From Deinococcus humi (GTDB lineage Bacteria; Deinococcota; Deinococci; Deinococcales; Deinococcaceae): a stretch of 64,000 nt of DNA. Positions 24,766-33,332 of the stretch are shown in pieces (the first letter of the stretch is position 1; every line of letters starts with the position of its first letter). The position numbers were made by a program, and so were the translations under genes. Under the pieces are notes generated by a model that saw only the letters and a program-made list of their open reading frames with translations, had not been told where the DNA came from and searched no databases. Where the stretch lies: NCBI RefSeq assembly GCF_014201875.1, contig NZ_JACHFL010000006.1, positions 218,092-282,091 on the forward strand. Direction: 5' to 3'.

Positions 24766-25136
24766 GTCTCTATCGTACCTCCGTCAGACTGGTTGACGTC
24801 TGTGACAGTGGCTACGCCTTGACCCATCTCTCCATCGCTGGGTGCTCATGGTCCAAGAGAGCAGGGCACTCCTGCGCAGAGGAGAGCGGATGAGATGGCC
24901 CGCAGCCTACGGGCAGGTTCAGCTGTGGACGGGATCGCTGTCGTCGCTGGGCCGGCCGTGATGCTGGGGTTGCGGTGTCTGGTCAGGCATCTCGGTGCTG
25001 AGGGTTTGCGGAGCAGGCTGCTCATCCACGTTCTGGTCCGGCTCAACCACGCCGCTCTGGGGCACTTGTCGAAGGGCGGGTGCCTGGGCCATCCTGCGGA
25101 TGTGATCAGCAGGTTCTGCGCGTAGCGTGAGGGGTA
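24766..25136. other. No confident gene
   Basis: The minus strand (about 25130 to 24930) carries a Pro/Gln-rich frame (LRAEPADHIRRMAQAPALRQ, then QPAPQTLSTEMPDQ) that looks like the C-terminal tail of a lost gene. It has a stop upstream and no clear start. Confidence 0.35.
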
Positions 25137-25808
25137 ATGACCCATCCTTCCGAACAGCGCGTACGTGAAGTCGCTCTGGCTGAGCTCACCTCACCAACCC
25201 TGGAGAGCACCACCCAGTTCTTCGGCGTTCATCCGCTCCAACTGCAGGGAGGCCAGCCTCAGGTCCACGCTGTTTTGACGCGGGAGGACCTGTGGGAGGT
25301 GTATTTCAAGCCTGAGACTGAGCCGTACTTTCTCGTCATGCTGGTGGAGCGGCAGGGACAGGGCCTGTCCGTGCGTGGCTGTCGTGCGGAGGCCAGGACA
25401 AGTGTGTGCCTGAGCATTACGAGCAAGGAACTCACCTCGAACGACATCACCGCTGCGGTCACACTGACCCCCACCGAAGCGTGGAGCAAAGGCGACGCTC
25501 GCCCACATCCCCGCCAGCAGCACCTGGGGCCGTACACCTTCACCCGGTGGAGCTTCTGTCCGGATGGAGACCTTCCTGGTCGATTTGAGGACAAGTTGAC
25601 GCATCTTCTGGACCTCACCGAACCTGCTGCCCCACGAATCCAGGCGCTGATTCCCTCCTGTACGGTCAGCCTTGTGGTGGGGTACTGGGGCTATACACAG
25701 CAAATGTGGGGCATAGTCGGCGCAGCGCACGACATGGCCCGAATTGCCGCACTGGGCGCCGATTTGGACATCGACTTGTACGCCTCTGGTCCTGAGTTGA
25801 TCGACTAA
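25137..25808 (+). CDS. DUF4279-domain protein, 223 aa
   Basis: The central and C-terminal parts match the DUF4279 pattern: DITAAVTLTPTEAWSKGD, PYTFTRWSFCP, DKLTHLLDLTEPAAPRIQAL, a strand pair around VSLVVGYWGY, and the ending ALGADLDIDLYASG. The N-terminal 90 residues are an extra domain. DUF4279 proteins are small, of unknown function and often found near polymorphic toxin or immunity loci, so an immunity role is possible. Start ATG 25137 is preceded by GAGGGG. It lies in a run of orphan immunity-like genes. Confidence 0.7.
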   Translation: MTHPSEQRVREVALAELTSPTLESTTQFFGVHPLQLQGGQPQVHAVLTREDLWEVYFKPETEPYFLVMLVERQGQGLSVRGCRAEARTSVCLSITSKELTSNDITAAVTLTPTEAWSKGDARPHPRQQHLGPYTFTRWSFCPDGDLPGRFEDKLTHLLDLTEPAAPRIQALIPSCTVSLVVGYWGYTQQMWGIVGAAHDMARIAALGADLDIDLYASGPELID

Positions 25809-25887
25809 CCGGGCACCGACTCTGAATCTTTGGACAACCTGTAATCTCTGCCTGGATTCAAACACAACTTGGCAATCAATTCCTGTC

Positions 25888-26274
25888 TCATATGACTTCT
25901 TCTACAATAATATCTAGTTTTGAAGATCTATACAAATCATCACCGAAAATTGTTATTTTCGCTCTCGGTTGACCTAACTTCAAAGTGACATTGCCATCAG
26001 TAATTGCGTCTCCGACACATACTTTTCCGGAAGGAACATCAATAATTTCCGAACATATTTTAAACTCGTTTAAGATTAGTTTAGAGGCTTCAATCAAGCT
26101 TATTAGCCTTATAATGACGGAACCTTCATAAGGACTGTTTGTAGCTACCGAAATCACAGTAGCTGTTCTAGAGAATGGCTTACCTTCATCGCCAGTCCAA
26201 TCTGAGAAATCAGATGTTGCACTGTCCCAAACTGCAACTTGACCAAACTCTCCGTTGGCATCAATAATTTTCAT
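25888..26274 (-). CDS. AT-rich hypothetical protein, 128 aa
   Basis: An unrecognised acidic protein with predicted beta structure (FGQVAVWDSATSDFSDWTGD, then VISVATNSPYEGSVIIRLIS). ATG 26274 has GAAGG eight bases upstream. The frame can extend to 26328 but without ribosome-site support. Third positions are mostly A/T, opposite to the surrounding genes, which strongly suggests recent acquisition. Size, acidity and neighbourhood fit an immunity-type protein; no partner toxin is seen. Confidence 0.65.
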   Translation of the reverse strand: MKIIDANGEFGQVAVWDSATSDFSDWTGDEGKPFSRTATVISVATNSPYEGSVIIRLISLIEASKLILNEFKICSEIIDVPSGKVCVGDAITDGNVTLKLGQPRAKITIFGDDLYRSSKLDIIVEEVI

Positions 26275-26377
26275 TTTAGACCTTCTCATCTGAATCTCTT
26301 GACTTGTAATTGGACAAGCGTGGATCATTGACCAGTGGCCTGAAATTCAGATCATCTAATTAGAGGTGTTCGGCCAG

Positions 26378-26539
26378 ATGACGAAGGCACTTTCTATTGG
26401 TGATCGAGGTTTGACACTTACCCTACTAGGTTTTAGAGAGGCTGAGACGGTTCAATATTTTCTTCTTCAAGTATCCGGAGTGATCACTTTGGTCAGTATG
26501 GTGCGACAGGAGCAAGCTCCACGCATAGGATTAACGTAG
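26378..26539 (+). CDS. Small ORF, 53 aa, doubtful
   Basis: The short frame reads MTKALSIGDRGLTLTLLGF followed by EAETVQYFLLQVSGVITLV. The amino-acid content is protein-like and AT-rich like the gene to its left. There is no good ribosome site or known homologue. It may be a remnant from the same acquired segment. The rest of 26330-26784 holds nothing I can support. Confidence 0.3.
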   Translation: MTKALSIGDRGLTLTLLGFREAETVQYFLLQVSGVITLVSMVRQEQAPRIGLT

Positions 26540-26784
26540 AGGGTGCCCAAGTCCCTGGGCGCGGTCAAGTCATCTAAGACCCTCTGGCTCCCTCTCGGGA
26601 TTCCTCTTCCCTCCTGTCGCTGTATCAGTCTATGACGTGTAAGGCCAGGGTTGCTAAAACAGCGGCATGTCCTGATAAACACGCTGCGTTCTCGAGCCGA
26701 GATCCACCCAGCGCGTCGTGTTGACGGGTGAGTGAATCTGTAAGGAACCAGGTGATCCACCCATCCAGGCAGTACGATGATGAT

Positions 26785-27249
26785 ATGACCGAAGCCAAAC
26801 GCTTCGAAGATCCAGGCGCAACTCTTTTTTCATTCCTGGGTGACCCTTTCCTCATCGTGTGCCCCCGATGTGGCCGATGTGCGCGCGTCGCCAAAAGATC
26901 TGCCACTGAACCCGTTGTGACCTGTCTTTCATGTGGTTATGCGAAGTCGTGTGTATCGCCGTACAACGCCATGCAGATTCCCAACGATCGGCATGAGCCC
27001 ACAGATCCCTACTTCCAGCTGCCGTTGTGGCTTCAGGAACCCGTCGGGCGGCATGTCTTATGGGCGTTAAATTCAGTGCACCTGGACTACCTCGAGGCAT
27101 ACGTCACTGCCACATTACGGCAACGGACTCATCTCAGAAACTGGCAGAACAGTAGCCTTGCCAGTCGTTTGCCCCAATGGCTCAGTTCGGCGGGAAATCG
27201 AGATGCTGTTACGGCTGCTATACAACAACTCCGCCAAAAGCTGGCTTGA
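26785..27249 (+). CDS. Zinc-ribbon protein, 154 aa
   Basis: An N-terminal zinc ribbon is clear: CPRCGRCARVAK and, 18 residues on, CLSCGYAKSC, two C-x-x-C knuckles. A helical domain follows (PLWLQEPVGRHVLWALNSVH, LDYLEAYVTATLRQR, SSLASRLPQWLSSAGNRDAV, ending AAIQQLRQKLA). ATG 26785 is the likely start; an in-frame upstream start at 26728 adds unlikely sequence. Function unknown; a nucleic-acid-binding role is possible from the ribbon. Confidence 0.7.
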   Translation: MTEAKRFEDPGATLFSFLGDPFLIVCPRCGRCARVAKRSATEPVVTCLSCGYAKSCVSPYNAMQIPNDRHEPTDPYFQLPLWLQEPVGRHVLWALNSVHLDYLEAYVTATLRQRTHLRNWQNSSLASRLPQWLSSAGNRDAVTAAIQQLRQKLA

Positions 27250-27263
27250 CCGCGACGCGGTCA
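27247..27263 (+). terminator. Short hairpin at the end of the zinc-ribbon gene
   Basis: TGACCGC-GAC-GCGGTCA begins at the TGA stop of the zinc-ribbon gene. It has a 7-bp perfect stem and no T-run, so it is only a candidate terminator. Confidence 0.35.
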
Positions 27264-27337
27264 GGCATGGCCTTAAGCACACTCCAAGAGACCTGTTTAA
27301 GTGGTGCTTGGGTAGTGGGCCAGATTCGTGACGATGG

Positions 27338-27505
27338 ATGTGGTCAAGCGACCCCAGTAAGCGCGAAGCGCTGGTGCTGCATATCACTCGGGAGCGGAAC
27401 CGTCAGCACGCTCTTGCTCACCGACACGAATCCAATGACGGCATTGAACGGCTGCACATTGAACGTGTGCAGCAACTTCAGGAAGAGGCGTCCAGCCCTT
27501 CTTAA
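27338..27505 (+). other. Small coding-like ORF convergent with pnkp
   Basis: A 55-codon frame (MWSSDPSKREALVLHITRER, then ESNDGIERLHIERVQQLQEE) has protein-like composition and ends three bases into the pnkp stop codon on the other strand. No ribosome site. It is probably a fragment of a lost gene. Confidence 0.3.
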
Positions 27506-30072
27506 AGCCGGGGATCGAGCACCTCACTCTCGAGCGCACTCACCCCAAAGACGCACTCGTGTAGGCGCCGCAGGGGCTCTCCCTCCACGAAACGTTCAAG
27601 ACCCTCGAGGCCCAGCGCGAATTCCCGCAGCGCCAGCGTCCGTTTCCCGCTCAACCCCCGTTGACGCAGCCGCGTCAGGTTCTCTGGCAGGGTGTACTCC
27701 GGACCGTAGATGATCCGCAGGTACTCGCGCCCGCGCACCTTGATGGCCGGCTGGACCAGCCCCTTGCGTCCCCGCACGACGAAGCTCAGCGGTTTGACCA
27801 CCATGCCCTCGCCGCCCTGCCCAGTCAGAGCCAGCCACCAGTCCTCGGCCGCCGTCACGTTGGCGGCATCGTTCAGGTCCACCTCACGGTGGGCCGTCGC
27901 CATAAAAAGATCCGGGTCTGCTCCGGCCAGCCGCGCCAGGGAGTTCAGGTGCCACAGGTGATCCTGATCGGTGTGGACGTGTCCCTCGCTGGCCAGCAGG
28001 TGGAACGGGGCGACGCGCACATCCGCGATCGACGACACCCGACGCACGTACTGCCGGTAAGCGTCCACGTAAGCGCCAGTCAAGGCAGCGCGTTCCTGGG
28101 TCCTTTCTAGCAGGTCACCCAGCGGGAGCCCCCGGGCCACTGCCGCCTCCAGGGCCTTCAGCTCGGCCGGGAAGGTGGCGGACGCCGCGCTGCCCACTGC
28201 CGCGTACTGCCGCCGGATCAGCTCGTCGGCCTTGAAGGACCACGGCAGGATCTCCGCGTCCAGCACCGCCCAGTCGGAGTTCAGCTCATTCCACAGTCCG
28301 CTGGTCTCGAACGCCCCTCCCAGCCGGGCCAGCACCTCAGCCTCCATCGCCTCATCACCGAAGAAGGCGCGGCCCGTGCGGGTGTAGATCCTGCCGACAC
28401 GGCCATCCTCCACCCCGAAACGCGCGCGGGCCGCGCCAGCGTCGCGGGCCACCACGAGTACTGCACGAGATCCCATGTGCTTTTCCTCGCACACCACGCG
28501 CTCCACTCCGGCCCGGCGGTAGTGCTCGAAGGCCTCGGTGGGGTATTCCAGATACCCTTCCCGCGCGCTGGTCTCGCTCGGACTCATGGTGGGCGGCAGG
28601 TAGACCAGCCAGCGCGGGTCCACCGCGAAGCGGCTCAGGGTTTCGAGCGCCGCGCCGCTCTGGTCCTCACGCACGGTGATGTTGCCGCGCAGCCGCGTGG
28701 CGATCAACCGTTTGCCCGTCACGTCCGCCAGGTCCAGCACCTCGTCGTGCGCCTGCTGCGCACTCTGGGGGTCTGATGGACGTTGCAGAGGCCGCACCGG
28801 TTCCGCGTAAACCTGCCGGGCCGGCACGCTGACTAGGTCCCGCTCCGGGTAACGCAGCGCGGTGAGCCGGCCGCCGAACACGCAGCCGGTGTCGATGTCG
28901 ACCGTGCGGTTGAGCCACTGCGGCTCCGGCACCGGGGTATGCCCGTAGACCACGGTGGCCGCTCCCCGGTACTCCGCGGCCCAGTTCCAGCGCACCGGCA
29001 GCCCGAACTCGTCGGTCTCGCCCGTCGTTTCGCCGTACAGCGCGAACTCGCGGACCCGGCCCGAGGCGCGCCCCTGGTACGTCTCCTTCATCCCAGCGTG
29101 CGCCACCACCACCTGTCCGTCGTCCAGCACGTAGTGGCTGACCAGTCCCTCCAGGAAGTCGGTCACTTGTTGCCGGAACTCGGGCGACTCGGCCTCCAGT
29201 TGCTCCAGCGAGCGGTCCAGCCCGTGGGTGACGCTGACCTTGCGGCCTCGCAAGGCTTTCACCAGCTTGATGTCGTGGTTGCCGGGAACACACAGCGCCG
29301 TGCCGTTTTGAACCATGCCCATGACCAGCCGCAGCACCCCTGGCGTATCCGGCCCGCGGTCCACCAGATCGCCCACGAACACGGCCTTGCGGCCTTCCGG
29401 GGGGATGACAGACAGGTCATCCCTGACAGCGTACCCAAGCTTGGTCAACAGATCCCGCAGTTCGTCCAGGCAGCCGTGGACATCCCCGATGAAGTCGAAG
29501 GGACCGTGCTCGTGGCGCAGGTTGTTGTACAGCGGCATGCGGGTGACCTGGGCGGCGGCCACCTGATCTTCTGAGTTCAGGACGGTCATCTGGCGGAAGC
29601 CTTCAGCCTGCAACTTCCGCAGGGAGCGCCGCAGGCTCCCCATCTGCTGCGAGACCACGCGGGCCGCGAAGGGGCGGTCCGGGCGCGCGCGGTGTCGGGC
29701 CAGCAGGAGCTCCTCGGGAAGATCGAGCACCAGGGCCACGGGCAACACGTCGAATTCCTTGGCCAGCTCGACGATCCTGCGCCGCGCGTCGGGCTGTACG
29801 TTCGTGGCGTCGATCACCGTCAGCAAGCCGCGTGCCAGCCGCTTGCGGGCGACGTGGTACAGGCTGTCGAAGGCGTCGTTGCTGGCGTCCAAGGCGTTCT
29901 CGTCCCCGGCCACCAGCAGGCGGAAAGCGTCGCTGGACAACACTTCTCCAGGACGGAACAGCCGGTGCGCCAGGGTGGTCTTGCCTGAACTGGACGCGCC
30001 GATGAGCGCCACCAGGCACAACTCGGGCAGATTGATGGTTCCGTTCCCCGTCCTTGCCTCGCCCTGAGTCAC
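27502..30072 (-). CDS. pnkp: Polynucleotide kinase-phosphatase with ligase-like domain (Pnkp), 856 aa
   Basis: A three-domain RNA-repair enzyme. The kinase has the P-loop GASSSGKT at residues 25-32, for phosphorylating a 5'-OH end. A metallophosphoesterase domain has GDVHGCLDEL, VGDLVDRGPD and GNHD, for removing 2',3'-cyclic phosphate. The C-terminal nucleotidyltransferase starts at EEKHMGSRAV, where the Lys of K-x-x-G-x-R is adenylylated. Order and length match clostridial Pnkp (about 870 aa). In bacterial Pnkp the ligase step requires Hen1, encoded immediately upstream with a 4-bp overlap (ATGA). The pair repairs RNAs cut by ribotoxins, in the cytoplasm. Confidence 0.95.
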   Translation of the reverse strand: MTQGEARTGNGTINLPELCLVALIGASSSGKTTLAHRLFRPGEVLSSDAFRLLVAGDENALDASNDAFDSLYHVARKRLARGLLTVIDATNVQPDARRRIVELAKEFDVLPVALVLDLPEELLLARHRARPDRPFAARVVSQQMGSLRRSLRKLQAEGFRQMTVLNSEDQVAAAQVTRMPLYNNLRHEHGPFDFIGDVHGCLDELRDLLTKLGYAVRDDLSVIPPEGRKAVFVGDLVDRGPDTPGVLRLVMGMVQNGTALCVPGNHDIKLVKALRGRKVSVTHGLDRSLEQLEAESPEFRQQVTDFLEGLVSHYVLDDGQVVVAHAGMKETYQGRASGRVREFALYGETTGETDEFGLPVRWNWAAEYRGAATVVYGHTPVPEPQWLNRTVDIDTGCVFGGRLTALRYPERDLVSVPARQVYAEPVRPLQRPSDPQSAQQAHDEVLDLADVTGKRLIATRLRGNITVREDQSGAALETLSRFAVDPRWLVYLPPTMSPSETSAREGYLEYPTEAFEHYRRAGVERVVCEEKHMGSRAVLVVARDAGAARARFGVEDGRVGRIYTRTGRAFFGDEAMEAEVLARLGGAFETSGLWNELNSDWAVLDAEILPWSFKADELIRRQYAAVGSAASATFPAELKALEAAVARGLPLGDLLERTQERAALTGAYVDAYRQYVRRVSSIADVRVAPFHLLASEGHVHTDQDHLWHLNSLARLAGADPDLFMATAHREVDLNDAANVTAAEDWWLALTGQGGEGMVVKPLSFVVRGRKGLVQPAIKVRGREYLRIIYGPEYTLPENLTRLRQRGLSGKRTLALREFALGLEGLERFVEGEPLRRLHECVFGVSALESEVLDPRL

Positions 30073-31436
30073 TGGCCCGCCCCCTGACTGAAGACCGCCA
30101 TCTGCGTGGGCGATCCCAGCGCGGCGTCCTGCGGACCGATCTCCTTAAAAATCACGCCATACCCGTAGTCTGCCGCCACACCCCCGGCCCACGCCTGGAA
30201 CTGCGCGCGGGTCCATTCGAAGCGGTGGTCCGTGTGCCGCGCGCTGCCCGCAGGCAGCGTGGCCCACGTGGCGTTGTACTCCTCGTTCGGGGTGGTCACG
30301 ATCACCGTCCCGGGGCGCGCCTGCCCGAAGACCACGCGCTCGAGCGTCCACAGCCGCTGCGGGTCCAGGTGTTCGATGACCTCCACCAGCGCCGCCGCGT
30401 CGTATCCGGACAGCCGGGCGTCGCGGTACGTCAGGGAGCCCTGCAGCAGCGTCAGGCGCTGGCGGTACGTTTCCGGCAGTTCGTCCAGGCGCAGCCGGCC
30501 CCTGGCGCGGGCCAGTTCCCGCAGGCTGACGTCCATGCCGGTCAGGCGCTCGAACTGCCGTTCGGGCAGCAGGCGGGCCAGCAGCTTGCCCTCCCCGCAG
30601 CCCAGATCCAGCACGCTCTTCGCGCCGCTCGCCAGCAGTGCCGCCGTGACGGCGTCCAGGCGCTGATCGTTCAGGCGGGGCTCGGGAGACGGCACTGCCT
30701 CCTCGCCGTCATCGGCAAACTGCGCTTGCACGGCGCGTTGCAGGGAGCGCTGGTGCTTGAGGGCCCGGCGGGTAATCAGGTCACGTTCCGGATGGTCTTC
30801 CAGCCAGCCCTCCCCGAGCCGCAGCAGCTTGTCCACTTCCGACTCGTCGACGTAGTAGTGCTTGGCGTCGTCCAGTACCAGGATCAGGACCGACAGGTGC
30901 GCGAGCAGGTCTTTTAAGCGAATCTCGGCGTCCAGGGTCAGGTCCAGGTACGGGCTGTCACCCCACTCCGGGAAGGCGGGATCGAGGGGGTGGGGCCGGG
31001 CGGTGACGCGGTACCCCAGCGGCCCGAACAGCCGTCCGGCCAGGTCAGGGCCCCCGCGCGACGGGACGGCGGGCAGCTGCACATGGAAGGGCAGGGCCGC
31101 CTGGGCCAGATCCGGGCGTTCCTTGCTGCGGCCGGCCATCGCCGTGCCGAAGGCGGCCCGCAGCGCGCCGCTCAGGAAGCTCGACGCCGCGTAGGGACGG
31201 TCATTTACGTACGGCTCCAGGGGGAGGCTGCCCGCGCCCTGACGGCCTCTGGAGATCAGCACCGGATCGACTTCGACCAGGACCGCGACGGTGCAGCGCT
31301 CCTGGCTGACCTCGGGGTAGAACACCTGCGCCTGACCGACGGGCAACTCGAAGGTAAACGTACGGTCCGGGTGCTTGTGCAGCAGGTAACCGAGGTCGGT
31401 GGCGGGCTGGTGGGTGGTGGTCAGGGTCAGCAGCAT
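30069..31436 (-). CDS. hen1: Hen1 RNA 3'-terminal ribose 2'-O-methyltransferase, 455 aa
   Basis: The C-terminal half is a methyltransferase with SVLDLGCGEGKLLARLL (motif I, about 270-287). The Hen1 metal site is present: VEVIEHL plus HTDHRFEW (E..E..H..H). The N-terminal half (YLLHKHPDRTF, GAGSLPLEPYVNDRPYAASS) is the bacterial Hen1-specific domain that works with Pnkp. The enzyme marks the repaired 3' end with a 2'-O-methyl group so the RNA resists a second cut. It is the first gene of the hen1-pnkp operon; no third gene is coupled. Confidence 0.95.
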   Translation of the reverse strand: MLLTLTTTHQPATDLGYLLHKHPDRTFTFELPVGQAQVFYPEVSQERCTVAVLVEVDPVLISRGRQGAGSLPLEPYVNDRPYAASSFLSGALRAAFGTAMAGRSKERPDLAQAALPFHVQLPAVPSRGGPDLAGRLFGPLGYRVTARPHPLDPAFPEWGDSPYLDLTLDAEIRLKDLLAHLSVLILVLDDAKHYYVDESEVDKLLRLGEGWLEDHPERDLITRRALKHQRSLQRAVQAQFADDGEEAVPSPEPRLNDQRLDAVTAALLASGAKSVLDLGCGEGKLLARLLPERQFERLTGMDVSLRELARARGRLRLDELPETYRQRLTLLQGSLTYRDARLSGYDAAALVEVIEHLDPQRLWTLERVVFGQARPGTVIVTTPNEEYNATWATLPAGSARHTDHRFEWTRAQFQAWAGGVAADYGYGVIFKEIGPQDAALGSPTQMAVFSQGAGQ

Positions 31437-31941
31437 GGGGGTCCTGGAATGGATTCAAGCACAGCCGTCGTATGGCTGTGTCTTGACGGGTGCTGAATGG
31501 GGGTCAGCGGCGAGCGTTTTTGTTCGGTTTCATCGAAGAGGCGTCAGCTGGGCAGGTCCAGTGTTTGTTACTGCGTTGCACTGGCCGTCAAGAGTGTCTC
31601 GACTCAGCGAAGGCTGCCCGAGAGAGAAGGGGGAAGCGCCAGGGTGCTGGTTCTGCCGGCCTTTGCACGGGATGACCGACGCTGGGCTTCCTGCTGGCGG
31701 TTTGGTCTGATGCCCTGGTAGGCGACGACAGAGCGCCGGTGCCGCTGGACACCCTCGAGCAGGACGAGGAACGGACCGGGACGAACACCGGCGGCCCCTG
31801 GACTTCCGGTGTGGATGAAGAACGACGCGTTGAAGCGCTTTCCTGTAGAAACGCGCGGGCCAGTCACAATAGAGGGCTGGACCGAATCTTGTCTTGATTT
31901 CACCTGACGCTGTCAGCGGCGGACGCGTTCAGCGCGAGGGG
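31437..31941. other. No confident gene upstream of hen1
   Basis: The stretch has only low-quality frames on both strands. A minus-strand frame at about 31640-31900 contains VTGPRVSTGKRFNASFFIH, which looks protein-like but has no family assignment. The hen1 promoter should lie near the left end. Confidence 0.35.
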
Positions 31942-32280
31942 TCACGACTGGCGAGTGGGAGTGACGCGCCTCGCCCGGCGTCCCAGGCTGCTTTTCAAGC
32001 GGCGGGCGACGGCTTGAACACATCGACGGCAGGTGAGTGGGCCGGTGACCTGGGGAGCCTCGACATACCGTTTCGGGCCGTGGCCACACAGCGCCGCGCC
32101 GTCCGAGAGACGCACCAGATGTGTCGCGCCGCCGGGTGCGAGTTGGAAAGCGTGCGGCTCGCTGAGGCGGTGACGTGCGGCGATCTCGGCGCACGCCTGT
32201 TCGAAGGGCAATTCTTGCAGGTCTGCGTGTGGCGGCGCGGTGCGGTGACGAAGTGCGGCGGGAGACTGGGGTGCGGCCAT
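31942..32280 (-). CDS. Small cysteine-containing hypothetical protein, 112 aa
   Basis: The protein has HAFQLAPGGATHLVRLSDGA followed by ALCGHGPKRYVEAP and PLTCRRCVQAVARRL, a C-x-H ... C-x-x-C set that could bind one zinc. The ending is Arg-rich. ATG 32280 fits better than the extended frame to 32373, which enters IS6-related sequence. Similar small proteins occur in deinococcal genomes without known function. It lies alone between the hen1 upstream region and IS6 remnants. Confidence 0.55.
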   Translation of the reverse strand: MAAPQSPAALRHRTAPPHADLQELPFEQACAEIAARHRLSEPHAFQLAPGGATHLVRLSDGAALCGHGPKRYVEAPQVTGPLTCRRCVQAVARRLKSSLGRRARRVTPTRQS

Positions 32281-32356
32281 GATGGGCACTGTAGTGCGGC
32301 GCTGAAGAGCATTTCTGCCGCATTGGTCAAGCTGATATTCCCCATATGAGCGCGAG

Positions 32357-33151
32357 GGTTCTGTCAGGTTCATCGTGGATGGGGCAGACGAATCGCGGGG
32401 GTGGCCTGAACTTCAGGCCACCCCTGCGTTGATCTTGCGCCACACCTGAAATCCCAGCAGTTGATTCCTTCTGCTGATGGGGGTTGGAACCGTCGTTCGG
32501 GAATAGCAGTCCAGGTTGGCGATCCGAGCGTGGAACTTCAAGACCTCCTGGGCTCACCTGGGCTTACTCGAACCAGGCTGACTCCGCTCTCGTCGTCGTG
32601 TGGAACTATGAGACCGCAGGGTCAGATGCTGGCCACGGGCGGCCGAGATGACCTGCTGGTGGACGGCCGCCTTTAGGGCTGGGAGTGTTCGACTGGCGGC
32701 ACCGTCACTGGCCAACCTGTCGGTGCAGCTCATTTCTGAATCGTTGAATTCGCCGAGCAGTCGAAGCAGGAATGTTCTCGCCGCTCCAGGATCTCGGTGG
32801 CGTTGAGGCAAGACATCGAGCACGCTCCCGTGCTCGTCTCCAGCCCTCCACCGCCAGTGCCGGACACCTCCGATGGGTGGACACCCCTCGTCCATGTGCC
32901 ACCGCGAGCCCCGCCTGAGTTCCCGGTGAGGCAGCTCGTCAGCGCTGAGCGGCGAGAAGTTGACGTTCCACTCGCCAAGTGTGTCGTGACTGACGTCGAG
33001 CCCGCGCTCCTGAAGCAGGGCCTGTCCGTCCCGCTAGCTTAGCGGTGGGACAGCTTTCTGGGCATGCCCGATGATACTTCCCTTTGAATCGCTGGCGATC
33101 GGGCTGACGGTCAGTCACTGGCGGCCACCCTACCGCTTAACCTGCCAGAAC
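32357..33151 (-). mobile_element. IS6-family remnants, head-to-head
   Basis: A minus-strand transposase is recognisable from about 33050 (QALLQERGLDVSHDTLGEW) through RGSRWHMDEG and CTDRLASDGAA to about 32520, with frameshifts. Its right end is a degenerate GGTTCTGTCAGGTT at 32357, and AGGGGTGGCCTGAA-C-complement (about 32397-32425) is the palindrome by the stop. A separate tail of another copy, in the opposite direction, ends at about 33151 with CTGCCAGAACT. All inactive. Confidence 0.75.
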
Positions 33152-33332
33152 TCATGCCTGGGCTATGGGGTCCAGCGCCACGCCGACGGTGATCCTGGTC
33201 TTGCCAGCGACAAGTGGGACTGGCAGCAAGCAAAGCAAAACGCAGCAGGCTTCGCTCTCGCGGCTGGAATAGATCAATCTTCAGGCCATGCCAGGGCTCT
33301 GCCTACCGGTCTACAGCCTGGCACCATCACCC

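Noticed and set aside
30054..30917. 287-codon plus-strand frame
   Set aside because: Antisense to hen1; no motif and low-complexity composition.
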